From a virus: 20,389 nt of DNA. The stretch is from IMG/VR virus record IMGVR_UViG_3300036861_000100, positions 1-20,389 of that record. One strand, written 5' to 3'. The notes under the pieces are model-generated. The model worked only from the letters and a program-made list of their open reading frames with translations. It searched no databases and had not been told where the DNA came from. Positions 6,037 through 14,297 of the stretch are shown in pieces (the first letter of the stretch is position 1; every line of letters begins with the position of its first letter). Position numbers and translations under genes: made by a program.

Positions 6037-7095
6037 CTACAGCGGGATCAACGTGGGGATGAGGGAGTCGTCGCCGTCCCAGACGAGGACTGGGTCGCCC
6101 GCGACGACGGTGGTGAGCGGCATCCAGACGGACGTGTCGTCAGCCGGGTCACTGGCTCCGGGAATCGTCACGGTCACGGCATCGCCGGCCGCTGTCGCGG
6201 TAACACCCGACCCGACGAAGTCGAGCGACGTCGCAGCGGTGGTGAGCGGCGTTCCCTCGTCATCGACTTCGAGTACCGACGAGCTCCCACCGCCCGCGAA
6301 GAACCCGTACCAGTTCGTCCCGCCGTCCCGCGACATGAGCAGCAGCAACGATGTCATCGAAGCGGTCGTGTCGAATGCCGCCTCCAGCGCCGCGGCGTTG
6401 ACGACGGACGAAGGCAGGTCGATCGTCCAACCCCCGGTCCCATCTTCGGCGAGCTCGAGGACCATCGACGCCACTAAGCCGGACGTGGCCCCGCTCAGCG
6501 TGAACACGCAGTCGGCGTTGAGGGTCCCCGAGTGCCAGCCCGTCAAGGCCGAGAACGTCTCCGTCGAGCCGAGGTTGCCGTGGGCCTGGTAGCCTATGAC
6601 CTTCGACGCCAGCTCCTGTAGCGCCGCTTCGACATCGGTGGCCGTGAAGTACCCGCCAGCATCCGCGATCGAGACGGCCGAGGCGATGACGCTCGATGTG
6701 ATCTGGGCGAACGTCAGGGCGTTCGTCCCGAGCACAGGGGCCGTGGTGTTCGTGTTCCGCCAGAGCGTTCCGCCGTTCGTGCTTCCGGCTATCACGTAGA
6801 CGATTGCGCCCATGACCTCTGAGGCAGGCACGGAAGTGGTCGCGTCCTGATCCATGTCGAAGTCGCGTATCGGCGTCACGCCCGCGAGATAGATGCCGTT
6901 CTGGCTGCCGGTGCTCTGGTCCTTGACGAGGACCCGATCTCCCGCGGCGAGGGTCACCCCGTCGATGGAGTCGCCTGCGTTGAGGGCAGTTGAGATCGTG
7001 ACGTTCGCGGTCGTGGCGACGCGGCACGGTTGCTTCCACGAGACGCCCCGGTGCATCTCCGGGATGTGCGAGATACGGCCTGTCGGATCGGGCAT
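6037..7095 (-). CDS. Tail fibre-like structural protein, 352 aa
   Basis: Residues 23-75 carry a phage fibre module: CRVATTANVTISTAL, then DGVTLAAGDRVLVKDQ and NGIYLAG. It is found repeatedly in tail fibre and baseplate-attached proteins. The rest is Ser/Thr/Gly/Ala-rich with predicted beta strands, including a segment near residues 145-165 (GGYFTATDVEAALQELASKV) that is also common in phage fibres. It lies one base after the tail-tip protein and ten bases before the next fibre, consistent with a stepwise tail-tip structure. No enzymatic motif is visible. Confidence 0.7.
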   Translation of the reverse strand: MPDPTGRISHIPEMHRGVSWKQPCRVATTANVTISTALNAGDSIDGVTLAAGDRVLVKDQSTGSQNGIYLAGVTPIRDFDMDQDATTSVPASEVMGAIVYVIAGSTNGGTLWRNTNTTAPVLGTNALTFAQITSSVIASAVSIADAGGYFTATDVEAALQELASKVIGYQAHGNLGSTETFSALTGWHSGTLNADCVFTLSGATSGLVASMVLELAEDGTGGWTIDLPSSVVNAAALEAAFDTTASMTSLLLLMSRDGGTNWYGFFAGGGSSSVLEVDDEGTPLTTAATSLDFVGSGVTATAAGDAVTVTIPGASDPADDTSVWMPLTTVVAGDPVLVWDGDDSLIPTLIPL

Positions 7096-7096
7096 C

Positions 7097-9115
7097 TCAG
7101 CGGCCCTGGTACGTCACTTGGACCAGCTCTCCGACGGCCGGAGCGAAGCCGAGGGTGAAGTCTCCAGTGGCCCCGTCGAACGACGTCACGGCCCCAGTCT
7201 GGTCGAGGAGGTCGACATAGACCGTCAGCGAGCCATCCGCATAGGAGAAGCTCGTGGTAAACGTCGTCGTTGTCCCGTCGCCAACGCCGATCGTCTCACG
7301 GTAGACCGTCTGTCCCGGCATCGGTGGGTTGCCGGCATTCGAGCAAGAGAGGCCGATCGATAGGGCATACCAGGGATCCGCCCCGCCCGGGAAGGTGACG
7401 CTGGCGCTGTAAGAGCCTGAGGCCGACGCGACAGACCGTTGCTCGAGGTAGCGGAAGGAGTGAGTCGTGATGGTCAGGTTGTCGTCGAAGATGACGCTGT
7501 AGTTGGCATCGGCGGTGAATGATCCGATCGAGACGCCATCCGTGGCGATGGAGAAGGCCGAGATCAGGAGAACCGGTGCCCCTGAAATTGGGGTGACAGC
7601 CGTGAACACCGCCGGAGTGCCCGCGCCCGAGGTCGAGGAGAGGACGATGTCCTCAAGATTGGCTCCGGAAATCTCCATGACGTAGCAGGACGTCGGGTTG
7701 CTCGGCGGATCACCCCCACCGGGTACATTGTCGAAATAGATCCCAGTCTCCGTTCCGTCCGAGATCTTGCCGAAGAACCCGAGGCCGTCGCTGCCACTGC
7801 CTCCGGGTCCGACTGTGACGAGTTGATCCCAACCGCTCGCCGTATAAGATGCTCCAATGCCGTTGCGATCCGTTCGCAGGACCAGCAGAACATTCCCTGC
7901 GGTCGGGGTGAACGACCAATCCCAGGTGTAGGGGAGCCCGAGTGCTCCGGCCTCGTCGTTGACGATGGTCGGCGGACCGCTACAAGGTTGCGGGGCAGGG
8001 AAGACACCCGGATCCCCGCCGCCCGCCTGGTTGATGCCCTTCGTCGAGAGCTCCAGTTGGACATCGTAAAAGTCGTTCCCGCCTGCGGTCAGGGTCAGCG
8101 TCCGACGGGTGACACGCGTCCACGTGAACGTGTCGTAGTGGGGGATGTGCTCGAAACGGACCTGGATTCGCATCCCGGCTTCGATGAGATTGACCTTGTC
8201 CGACGGCAGCCGCATGACGCAGGTGATCGTGTCGACCTGCGCCGCGTGCGTCGTCAGGAAGGTGTCGGCGTGGAGGCTGGCGCTCGTGAGGTTGTTGTTC
8301 CGATCCGATTCGTACACGCCGTCGCGGTGGATACCGAACTCGGTAAACGTCGAGCCGAGCTGTCGGTAGAGCGTTCCCCCGACATAGCTGATGTAGACGC
8401 CGTCATAGATCGCGTCGCCCGATGCGTCGAGAGATGATTCCTGGTAGGGCCAGAAGGTGACGGTGTCGTCCACGTCGGACAGGACATTGCTGATCCGGAG
8501 CGTCGAGTCGTTGATCGCCGAGACAGCCTCGCCGTAGAACAGGCTGACCTCCTCGCCGGGGGCGGCCGAGTCGTCCCAGTAGACGAAGAATACCCAGCGT
8601 CCAGCCGTGGCGGCGGTGACGATGTCGGACAGGACGTCATCGGCGTACTTCCCGCGGTAATCCGTCTCGTCGTAGCTCCACACGTTCGCCATGACGAAAC
8701 CGTTGTCGAAGACGACGCCGGCCATTCCGACGGTCGAGAGGAGCCACGTCAGGCGGTCCGAGCCCGTTTCCTTGGGACGATTGGCTGCCGCTCCCCGGAG
8801 GACCCGGAGGTGGAGGAGGAAGTTGAGATCGGCGATCTCGAGTTCCCAGATGCGCCCCGGACCGTTGCGGTACGGCCCACGTGAGATCTTGACGTCGTAC
8901 ATGAACCCCGTGAAGCAGCGGGGCTGGGCGCAGTCCGATTCCTCGACGATGAACGGTTGGAGCTGCTTGAGATCGAGGACCCCGTCGGGATCCTCGATCC
9001 TCACCCCGGACGTGGCGAACGTGCCATCGGCCGCCGATGTCAGCGAGGCGATGCCGCCCTCGAGGAGGATCTGTCCCGCCCGTTCCGAGCCCGCGTAGGT
9101 GATCGAGAGGGTCAT
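7097..9115 (-). CDS. Large tail-tip / minor tail protein, 672 aa
   Basis: Follows the tape measure gene with an ATGA overlap, the place of distal tail and tail-associated hub proteins. The N-terminal ~360 residues look like a baseplate hub: beta-rich, GVRIEDPDGVLDLKQLQPF early, then a Tal-like region ending near YDVQLELSTKG. Residues ~380-590 form a beta-sandwich-like module (TAGNVLLVLRTDRNGIGASY, later YALSIGL), possibly carbohydrate-binding. The last ~70 residues (from about 602) match a small fibre-docking domain with TTFTTSFSYADGSLTVYVDL and a closing APAVGELVQVTYQ. It may combine functions that other siphophages split over two or three genes. Domain limits are estimates. Confidence 0.7.
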   Translation of the reverse strand: MTLSITYAGSERAGQILLEGGIASLTSAADGTFATSGVRIEDPDGVLDLKQLQPFIVEESDCAQPRCFTGFMYDVKISRGPYRNGPGRIWELEIADLNFLLHLRVLRGAAANRPKETGSDRLTWLLSTVGMAGVVFDNGFVMANVWSYDETDYRGKYADDVLSDIVTAATAGRWVFFVYWDDSAAPGEEVSLFYGEAVSAINDSTLRISNVLSDVDDTVTFWPYQESSLDASGDAIYDGVYISYVGGTLYRQLGSTFTEFGIHRDGVYESDRNNNLTSASLHADTFLTTHAAQVDTITCVMRLPSDKVNLIEAGMRIQVRFEHIPHYDTFTWTRVTRRTLTLTAGGNDFYDVQLELSTKGINQAGGGDPGVFPAPQPCSGPPTIVNDEAGALGLPYTWDWSFTPTAGNVLLVLRTDRNGIGASYTASGWDQLVTVGPGGSGSDGLGFFGKISDGTETGIYFDNVPGGGDPPSNPTSCYVMEISGANLEDIVLSSTSGAGTPAVFTAVTPISGAPVLLISAFSIATDGVSIGSFTADANYSVIFDDNLTITTHSFRYLEQRSVASASGSYSASVTFPGGADPWYALSIGLSCSNAGNPPMPGQTVYRETIGVGDGTTTTFTTSFSYADGSLTVYVDLLDQTGAVTSFDGATGDFTLGFAPAVGELVQVTYQGR

Positions 9116-11019
9116 TCGGCGATGACCCGGCCGAGGCGCGAGCCGGACTGCGAATGGAGGACCATGTCGCGGAGCGTCACCGTCGTCCGGTTGGTGATGG
9201 GAACCGTGAGATGCACGCTGAGGTCCTTGTCCTTGACAGCCTCCGTGGTGGCACGGGAGGCAGCCGTAGAGCGATTCTGAGCAGACTCGATGCCCTGTGC
9301 GCCACGGATATTGGCTGCGATCTGCCCTGCACTGGCGGACTTCACCACTCGGCCGACATTGGATGCTGCATCCTTGACCTGTTCGAGTTTGTCCCGCGCA
9401 ATGTTCGCTGCCCGTCGGATTGCAGCCTGAGAACCGGAATCGGCATCCTTGATGGCGGATATCGTGCTCTGTGAAGTCGATTCCAAGTCGGCGATCTTGC
9501 TGACCAGCGCTGACCTGGTTGCAATCACCGAATCCTTGACACCATCGATGTTCAGGGCAAAGGCCGTCCCCTGCGGGGTGATGCCACTGTTGAAGTCGGC
9601 TATCTGACCATCGATCCCGGCGAGCGCACTCTTGAGATCAGCAAGTGAGGCGCCACCCGTGAAGCTGGCGGTCTGGGACGCGAGCCCTGTCTCCTGTTGT
9701 TTGTTGGCAGCCGTGATGCCATCGACAAACGCGCTCTTGCCGATCTCGAAGATAGCGGCCGCGGCAGCAACGGGAAGGACCACCTTGAGAGCCGTCGATA
9801 CGAGACCTCCCCCGCCTGCACCCGCTGCCCCTGCAATGCCGCCCGCTCCCGTAACGTTGACAACGCCGCCATTGACGTTGACGACGCCCGACACGAGTTG
9901 CTTGAGAACGGACGAGATAAGTCCTCCCGCAAGGTTCGTCACGAGGCCGCCCGTCAGTTTGTTGATGGCGAACCCGGATACGAGAAGGGTTTGAAGCTGC
10001 GGCGGAAGTGACTTGAATAGTCCTACGGCACCTTGGACGAGAGCGAAGGTTGCCTTGGCTGCTGAGGCGACGATCGGTGCGGCCTCTTTGGCCGTCTGGA
10101 ATGCACCCTTGAGGAAATCGGCACCCTGTTTCAAATTCTCATCGGAGAAGAGCCCCGCCAGGGAATCGCCAAGATCCTTCGCGCCCTTCACGACTGCCGG
10201 ATCGGCGAGGAATGTTGACAGCCCATCCGCCACCTTGCCGATGACCGGCAGAAGCGCAGTGGCGAGTGTCTTCTGCAGGTCTTCGATCGAGTCCCGGAAC
10301 TTGGCGACCTTACCTGCCGTCGTCGATCCACCGGCCAGGAACGACCCCCCGAACTCAGTGTTGAGCTCTTTCAGGATGAGCTTCTGAGCGTCGAGGGTAT
10401 GGCCCGTCTCAACCAATCGTTTGATGACGGTGATCTGATCGGCGGAGAAGTTGACACCGACTCGACGGAGCGCGGTGATGCCCTTGATCGGATCCTGCAG
10501 GGCCTTGCCGATCTGAATGACCGACCCCTGGAGATCCGTCCCGAGGGCAGTGGACATATCGAGAGCCGCCGCGATGGCGGGCTCGAATGCGTCCTTGCGG
10601 ATGGCCGTGAACGTCAACAGGACGTTCTCGGCCGATTGAATGACCTTGTCGTCGATCGTCGCGTTGAGACCTTCGTATTTCTCCGCGAGATCCCGGATGC
10701 TCCCTGCAGTCTCACCGGCAACGCCATTGGTTGATTTCAGGACGGCATTTGTCTGTGTCGTGACGGTCTCTAGCTCTGCCAGCGACTTCAAACCGATGGC
10801 TACCTGCGAGGCGAGGATGCCGATTCCACCGGCTGCGATGAGTGCCCCGTTCTTGATGCCGGTTCCGATCTGCTGACCGGCTTTTAGTGCGCGCGTGTGC
10901 ACCGAGTCAAAGCCAGCGTCGAGCTTCCCGATCGTACCGAGGGCCTTATTGGCATTCGGCGTGAACTTATCCTGTAATTCGAGGCTGGCGATCAGGCGCG
11001 CAGTCTCAGCGCTTGGCAC
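9112..11019 (-). CDS. Tape measure protein, 635 aa
   Basis: Sets tail length and is the scaffold for tail tube assembly. It lies right after the tail chaperones, and is long and Ala-rich. Helical stretches and hydrophobic segments occur at about 56-80 and 350-425 (GGIAGAAGAGGGGLVSTALK and following). The TP901-type tape-measure signature ALQDPIKGITALRRVGVNFS is near residues 170-190. Using the usual ~1.5 angstrom per residue, it implies a tail of roughly 95 nm, short for siphophages. Its start overlaps the end of the frameshifted chaperone by 14 bases. No lysozyme or peptidase domain is visible. Confidence 0.9.
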   Translation of the reverse strand: MPSAETARLIASLELQDKFTPNANKALGTIGKLDAGFDSVHTRALKAGQQIGTGIKNGALIAAGGIGILASQVAIGLKSLAELETVTTQTNAVLKSTNGVAGETAGSIRDLAEKYEGLNATIDDKVIQSAENVLLTFTAIRKDAFEPAIAAALDMSTALGTDLQGSVIQIGKALQDPIKGITALRRVGVNFSADQITVIKRLVETGHTLDAQKLILKELNTEFGGSFLAGGSTTAGKVAKFRDSIEDLQKTLATALLPVIGKVADGLSTFLADPAVVKGAKDLGDSLAGLFSDENLKQGADFLKGAFQTAKEAAPIVASAAKATFALVQGAVGLFKSLPPQLQTLLVSGFAINKLTGGLVTNLAGGLISSVLKQLVSGVVNVNGGVVNVTGAGGIAGAAGAGGGGLVSTALKVVLPVAAAAAIFEIGKSAFVDGITAANKQQETGLASQTASFTGGASLADLKSALAGIDGQIADFNSGITPQGTAFALNIDGVKDSVIATRSALVSKIADLESTSQSTISAIKDADSGSQAAIRRAANIARDKLEQVKDAASNVGRVVKSASAGQIAANIRGAQGIESAQNRSTAASRATTEAVKDKDLSVHLTVPITNRTTVTLRDMVLHSQSGSRLGRVIAE

Positions 11020-11625
11020 CGACGATCCTCCGCAGTGTTGACACGTTGCCTTCCTCGGCCATCCGGTTGGCCCGAATCAGGCGGCCGACGTCGAGCTCGG
11101 CGATAAGCTGGAGTCGCCACCGGGCGCGGTTGATGTCGTCTCGGTGGAGGCCGTCGGGATAGTGGTAATCGAGGATTGCTTCGATGGCTTCGGGCTCTTC
11201 CGCGAGGAGTCCGTCGGCAGAGATGTCGATCCGGCCGTCGGCGTAGGCGGCGAGGACGTCCACACCGGATTGAGCAAAGGGCGCATCACCGCCCCGTAGT
11301 ATTTATCGGCCTCATCACCGACGAGCTGGCCGACCAGATCGTTCTCCAGGATTCGCGCCCGAATCTCGGCCTTGGTCACGGAAACGGGCTTCCCCTTGCC
11401 GTCGAGGACGCGCCATGACTCGACGCCGAGCAAGACGTATTGCTCGGTCGTCGTGGCTAGGAATTGGGCTGTGCTGGCGCCGGGATCCATCTCCTTGAGA
11501 ACGGCCGACGCCCATCGGATCGCGGTGATCTCGTGAAATCCGAGCTTCTCCTTGAGGCTGACAGTGTCTCCATCGGGATGCCGAACGTCGCCATCCTTCG
11601 GATCGCAGATGCAAGGGATGTCCAT
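11006..11625 (-). CDS. Tail assembly chaperone, -1 frameshift product (gpGT-like), 206 aa
   Basis: Made by reading the 0 frame from 11625 for 117 codons to CCCTTTG (11281-11275), slipping back one base, then reading 89 residues to the stop at 11006. The joined sequence crosses smoothly (AVMRPL then AQSGVDVLAAYADGRIDIS). The -1 frame is closed by TAA just upstream, which limits the slip to this short stretch. The -1 extension continues LLAEEPEAIEAILDYHYPDG and ends 14 bases inside the tape measure gene. Position between tail tube and tape measure genes, plus the slippery heptamer, is the classic lambda G/GT arrangement. The protein coats the tape measure during tail assembly and is absent from virions. 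The start may instead be GTG 11628 (GTGA overlap with the tail tube gene). Confidence 0.85.
11077..11625 (-). CDS. Tail assembly chaperone, unshifted product (gpG-like), 182 aa
   Basis: The same start as the shifted product, but read in one frame to 11077. The first ~125 residues are a credible folded protein (SLKEKLGFHEITAIRWASAV, later YVLLGVESWRVLDGKGK). After the slip site the frame encodes about 60 residues very rich in Ser, Thr and Pro. That is the look of an out-of-frame reading over the -1 coding region, so this tail is probably tolerated rather than functional. The unshifted form is expected to be the major product. Confidence 0.7.
   Translation of the reverse strand: MDIPCICDPKDGDVRHPDGDTVSLKEKLGFHEITAIRWASAVLKEMDPGASTAQFLATTTEQYVLLGVESWRVLDGKGKPVSVTKAEIRARILENDLVGQLVGDEADKYYGAVMRPLLNPVWTSSPPTPTAGSTSLPTDSSRKSPKPSKQSSITTIPTASTETTSTAPGGDSSLSPSSTSAA
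11275..11281 (-). promoter_or_regulatory. Programmed -1 ribosomal frameshift site CCCTTTG
   Basis: In frame it reads C-CCT-TTG, fitting the X-XXY-YYZ rule: Pro-tRNA moves CCT to CCC and Leu-tRNA moves TTG to TTT. Four bases downstream, ATCCGG can pair with CCGGAT about 30 bases later, with a GGACGTCC palindrome in the loop. This is a possible stimulatory structure; its stability was not computed. Confidence 0.8.
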
Positions 11626-12695
11626 CACGAGGCCGCCGAGCCGAGGTCAGAGGCGTGGAGCGAGTTCTTGATGACGCTCGAGAAGAAGCCATCGAACTCG
11701 TCGGGATCGTAGAAGGCGTGGCCGGTCAGGACGATGACGGCGTTGCCGGCGGACTCGCCCTCGGTCCGGGTGTAGTACCGCATCGGCATCTCGACGATCC
11801 ACGAGTACGGCGTCGCGCCAGAGATCATCACCGTCGAGGTGAAGGCGAGGCGGACGTAGCGGTCCACGGCCTCCTCGCTGAACCAGGCGTCGGTCTCGGA
11901 GCCAGTCCCGACGGTGTCGGAGGTCTTGGCGAGCGTCAGGGCGAGTTCCACCGCGTAGCCGGTCCGCGAGCGGTCGCTGACATCGAAGGTCTGGGTCGCG
12001 TCGGCGAACCGCTTGTCGTCGTTCGTCTGGCTGATCGTCATGGCAAACGTATGAAGGGCGTTGGTGATCTGCGCCGCTCCGAGCCCTGCTCGGGTCGAGG
12101 CGATGTAGATGCCCATGTCCTTGAGGTAGACGATGGCCTCGTTCGGATCGACGTTCAATGCAGTCGGGACGCTGGGAGAGGGCGGGCTATCGGTCGAGCT
12201 GTTGGACGCCGCTGAACCGAAGCGCCAGGTCATCGATGTCGTCAGGGCCCCGAGACCTTCCGGCCCGGTGATCTCGACGCTGTCGAGGATGCCGTCGCCG
12301 AGCTGGTACCAGTCGTCGGTGACGTCGTCGCCGAACTCGTAGGTGAAGTTGCTGGCATCGTCGAGCGGATCCACCGCGGACGGCTCGTGGGTCCATGTCT
12401 CGATCACGCCACCGATCGGGTTGACGTTGCCGCCGAACACGCCTTCCATGACCAGAGGCAGGGTGTTGTAGCGGAGCTGCGGATCGGTCAGGGCCGCCGT
12501 GAAGGCTCCTACTCCGCGATCCGGGGCGACGGTGGTGACGATGGAACCGACATCGACATCGGGGTCGTTCCATTGCAGATCGACCGATGGGACGCCCTTG
12601 AAGGGGTAGGCCCTGGTGGCGGCGACCTTCGTTCCGAAGGTGTCCTGCCGCCCAAACTGCTGCTTGCGAAGACGTACAAGTCCTGCGACGGTCAT
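11625..12695 (-). CDS. Major tail (tube) protein, 356 aa
   Basis: Assigned mainly by position: after the tail terminator and before the frameshifted chaperone. The composition is that of a tube protein: beta-rich, few Lys or Cys, with repeated TWRFGS / TVAPDRGVGAFTAALTD strands and a C-terminal region with YSWIVEMPMRYYTRTEGESA. N-terminal residues 1-35 (RLRKQQFGRQDTFGTKVAAT) resemble the start of tube proteins that describe an input offset (reference shift). The ATG has a good AGGAGA six bases upstream, unlike most genes here, as expected for a highly expressed protein. The 77 bases before it contain only a weak CCGCC/GGCGG hairpin (12722-12739). Confidence 0.75.
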   Translation of the reverse strand: MTVAGLVRLRKQQFGRQDTFGTKVAATRAYPFKGVPSVDLQWNDPDVDVGSIVTTVAPDRGVGAFTAALTDPQLRYNTLPLVMEGVFGGNVNPIGGVIETWTHEPSAVDPLDDASNFTYEFGDDVTDDWYQLGDGILDSVEITGPEGLGALTTSMTWRFGSAASNSSTDSPPSPSVPTALNVDPNEAIVYLKDMGIYIASTRAGLGAAQITNALHTFAMTISQTNDDKRFADATQTFDVSDRSRTGYAVELALTLAKTSDTVGTGSETDAWFSEEAVDRYVRLAFTSTVMISGATPYSWIVEMPMRYYTRTEGESAGNAVIVLTGHAFYDPDEFDGFFSSVIKNSLHASDLGSAAS

Positions 12696-12772
12696 TGGGT
12701 TCTCCTGCGCTAAGGGGGTGTCCGCCTACCGACCGGCGGGTGGTCATGGAGACCCGGTGATTCGGTTATCGT

Positions 12773-13201
12773 TCAGCCGCCGGCAAAGCCCTCCAACGTA
12801 ATGACGGTCGCGTAGTAGGACTTCTGCTCCGTTGGCGGAAGCCAGTCCGGAACGTAGTTGGGATCGTCCTCGACGCCGCGGGGCTCGAGGATCGTGTTCG
12901 CCCCGGCCGCGTGGTACTGGGCAGTCGTCCAGTCGACCCAGCCGTCAACGAAGACATCCGCCTGTTCGACAGCGTCCTTGGAGTCGAACAGGCCATGGAT
13001 CACGACAACTTCTACCGACACGAGCCGCTGGCGGATGCCGTCGAAGGTGATCCGCTCGCTGATGCGATCCACGAACCCTGTCGGGGGATAGAGCGTCCGT
13101 GGTCGGCCGGGATAGACCTGGAGCTTGAGGTTCGCCGTGGCCGCGTAGTCGTCGAGCATCGTCGCGGCGGCCGTGCGGATGTCCGCTCGGAACGTGGTCA
13201 T
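12773..13201 (-). CDS. Tail terminator / tail completion-like protein, 142 aa
   Basis: It lies between the gp10-like protein and the tail tube gene, the usual place of the tail terminator that caps the tail and joins it to the head. The N-terminal helix (FRADIRTAAATMLDDYAA, 4-21) followed by beta strands LKLQVYPGRP and RLVSVEVVVIHGLF and a C-terminal YYATVITLEGF is the fold order expected for this group. No direct motif proves it. ATGA overlap with the upstream gene. Confidence 0.6.
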   Translation of the reverse strand: MTTFRADIRTAAATMLDDYAATANLKLQVYPGRPRTLYPPTGFVDRISERITFDGIRQRLVSVEVVVIHGLFDSKDAVEQADVFVDGWVDWTTAQYHAAGANTILEPRGVEDDPNYVPDWLPPTEQKSYYATVITLEGFAGG

Positions 13202-13617
13202 GCCGCCTCATTCCAGAGCTTGATCATCATGTCCTTCATCGGGTGCTTCTTGAGCGCCGCCTGGGCGGATGCCGCCTTGAACGGGCGTGCGGCGATCCGA
13301 CCCTTGTGGGCCTTCTTCGTGAAGATCGTCCCGCCGCCCCGGCCGGTGAAACCATGAAGCGAGCGGCCCTTGGCGGTCACGTCATGGGCCGCGGATCCGG
13401 CGTCGACGAAGTTGGACGTGTAGTGCGCGACGACGGTCGCCCGCTTTTGCGTGGCGTTCCGGCGCCGGATGGATGCCTTGAGCCGCCCGGTCTTCACAGG
13501 CACACGCGAACGGGCCTCCTTGGCCGTCTCGTCCGCCCACGTTCGGCCGTAGCCCTTGAACGTCAGCTTGACCGCCTTGACGCGGGCGAGGAGTTGCGAA
13601 GCGCCCTTGAGGCTCAC
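13198..13617 (-). CDS. HK97 gp10-like neck/tail completion protein, 139 aa
   Basis: Carries the HK97 gp10 family pattern: an amphipathic N-terminal helix, then VPVKTGRLKASI (39-50), the YTSNFVDAG strand (66-74) and RPFKAASAQAALKK near the end (111-124). Proteins of this family join the head and tail. The GTG start at 13617 overlaps the micro-gene stop as GTGA. Highly basic. The stop overlaps the next start (ATGA). Confidence 0.8.
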   Translation of the reverse strand: MSLKGASQLLARVKAVKLTFKGYGRTWADETAKEARSRVPVKTGRLKASIRRRNATQKRATVVAHYTSNFVDAGSAAHDVTAKGRSLHGFTGRGGGTIFTKKAHKGRIAARPFKAASAQAALKKHPMKDMMIKLWNEAA

Positions 13618-13682
13618 GCCTTCTGTGTCTTCTTCTTGTCGGCTTCGCGCTTCGCGATGGCCTTCTTCGTCTTGTCGCTCAT
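13614..13682 (-). CDS. Lysine-rich micro-protein, 22 aa
   Basis: ATG at 13682, preceded by GGAGAG with a 5-base spacer; the stop overlaps the next gene's GTG as GTGA. The peptide begins MSDKTKKAIAKREADKK and is almost entirely Lys, Ala, Asp and Glu, so it would be a charged helix. A proper Shine-Dalgarno and exact overlap support real translation. It may work as a small nucleic-acid- or protein-binding helix, or simply as a leader that couples translation to the gp10-like gene. Confidence 0.6.
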   Translation of the reverse strand: MSDKTKKAIAKREADKKKTQKA

Positions 13683-13683
13683 G

Positions 13684-13977
13684 TCAGCTCTCCGTGAGGA
13701 ACCGGATGCGTCCGGACTTCGTATCTCCGCCGCCCGTTACGGCGACCTTGAGCAGACCGAACACGACAACGGGTGACGTGGGCTGCCAGAAGTCCTCCGC
13801 GGCCAGGCCGGTCAGGGTTCGCAGGGTGGTACCGGCGCTCTCGTCGGTGACGAGGATGTCCGGCGTCTCGAGGTCGCCCGGGTCCGTGTAGATCGCGCGT
13901 ACCGAACCGAAGAACGGTCGTTCGTAGGTGAACGCGCCGGCGTTGTCCGTTCGGATCAGCACGGTCCGGGCACTCAT
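13684..13977 (-). CDS. Head-closure / head-tail joining protein, 97 aa
   Basis: A small beta-rich protein (VLIRTDNAGAFTYERPFFGS, VRAIYTDPGDLETPDILVTD, VVVFGLLKVAVTGGG) placed between the connector and gp10-like genes, where siphophages encode head-closure proteins. No signature motif can be named, so the role rests on gene order. ATGA overlap with the upstream connector gene and one base before the micro-gene's ATG. Confidence 0.55.
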   Translation of the reverse strand: MSARTVLIRTDNAGAFTYERPFFGSVRAIYTDPGDLETPDILVTDESAGTTLRTLTGLAAEDFWQPTSPVVVFGLLKVAVTGGGDTKSGRIRFLTES

Positions 13978-14294
13978 GCGATGCCGAAGACGCGGCGGTA
14001 GCCGGAGATGAGTGCCTGGTAGACGGGATCCCGCGAGATGCTCGCGGGTAGCCCGCTCCGCGAGCCGACGCCGGCCGCCGCCTCGGGCCGGAGGGCCATC
14101 AGTTCGGCCATGCGGAGGGCGGCCTGGGAGAGCTTGTCGGTGGGGGTATCGACAAGCTCATCCCAAGCGCCCACGTCGGCCTTGACCTTGATGATCGCTG
14201 AGGCCAGGACACGGTCGAGCGTGGTCGACCAGTCGCCAACGTTCTCGACGTTGAGAACTTGGGCGAGCTCTTCCGTGTCCGGCCAGTCAGCCAT
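13974..14294 (-). CDS. Head-tail connector (adaptor) protein, 106 aa
   Basis: The gene directly after the capsid gene. Mostly alpha-helical: TEELAQVLNVEN, TTLDRVLASAIIKVKADVGA, LSQAALRMAELMALRPE and ISRDPVYQALISGYRRVFG. This is the gp6/gp15-like adaptor pattern of helices that dock below the portal. The start at 14294 is three bases after the capsid stop. Confidence comes from order plus helical layout. Confidence 0.7.
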   Translation of the reverse strand: MADWPDTEELAQVLNVENVGDWSTTLDRVLASAIIKVKADVGAWDELVDTPTDKLSQAALRMAELMALRPEAAAGVGSRSGLPASISRDPVYQALISGYRRVFGIA

Positions 14295-14297
14295 CGG

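Noticed and set aside
11655-12215. Plus-strand 186-aa frame opposite the tail tube gene
   Set aside because: Antisense to a confident structural gene; low-complexity Val/Gly/Arg composition.
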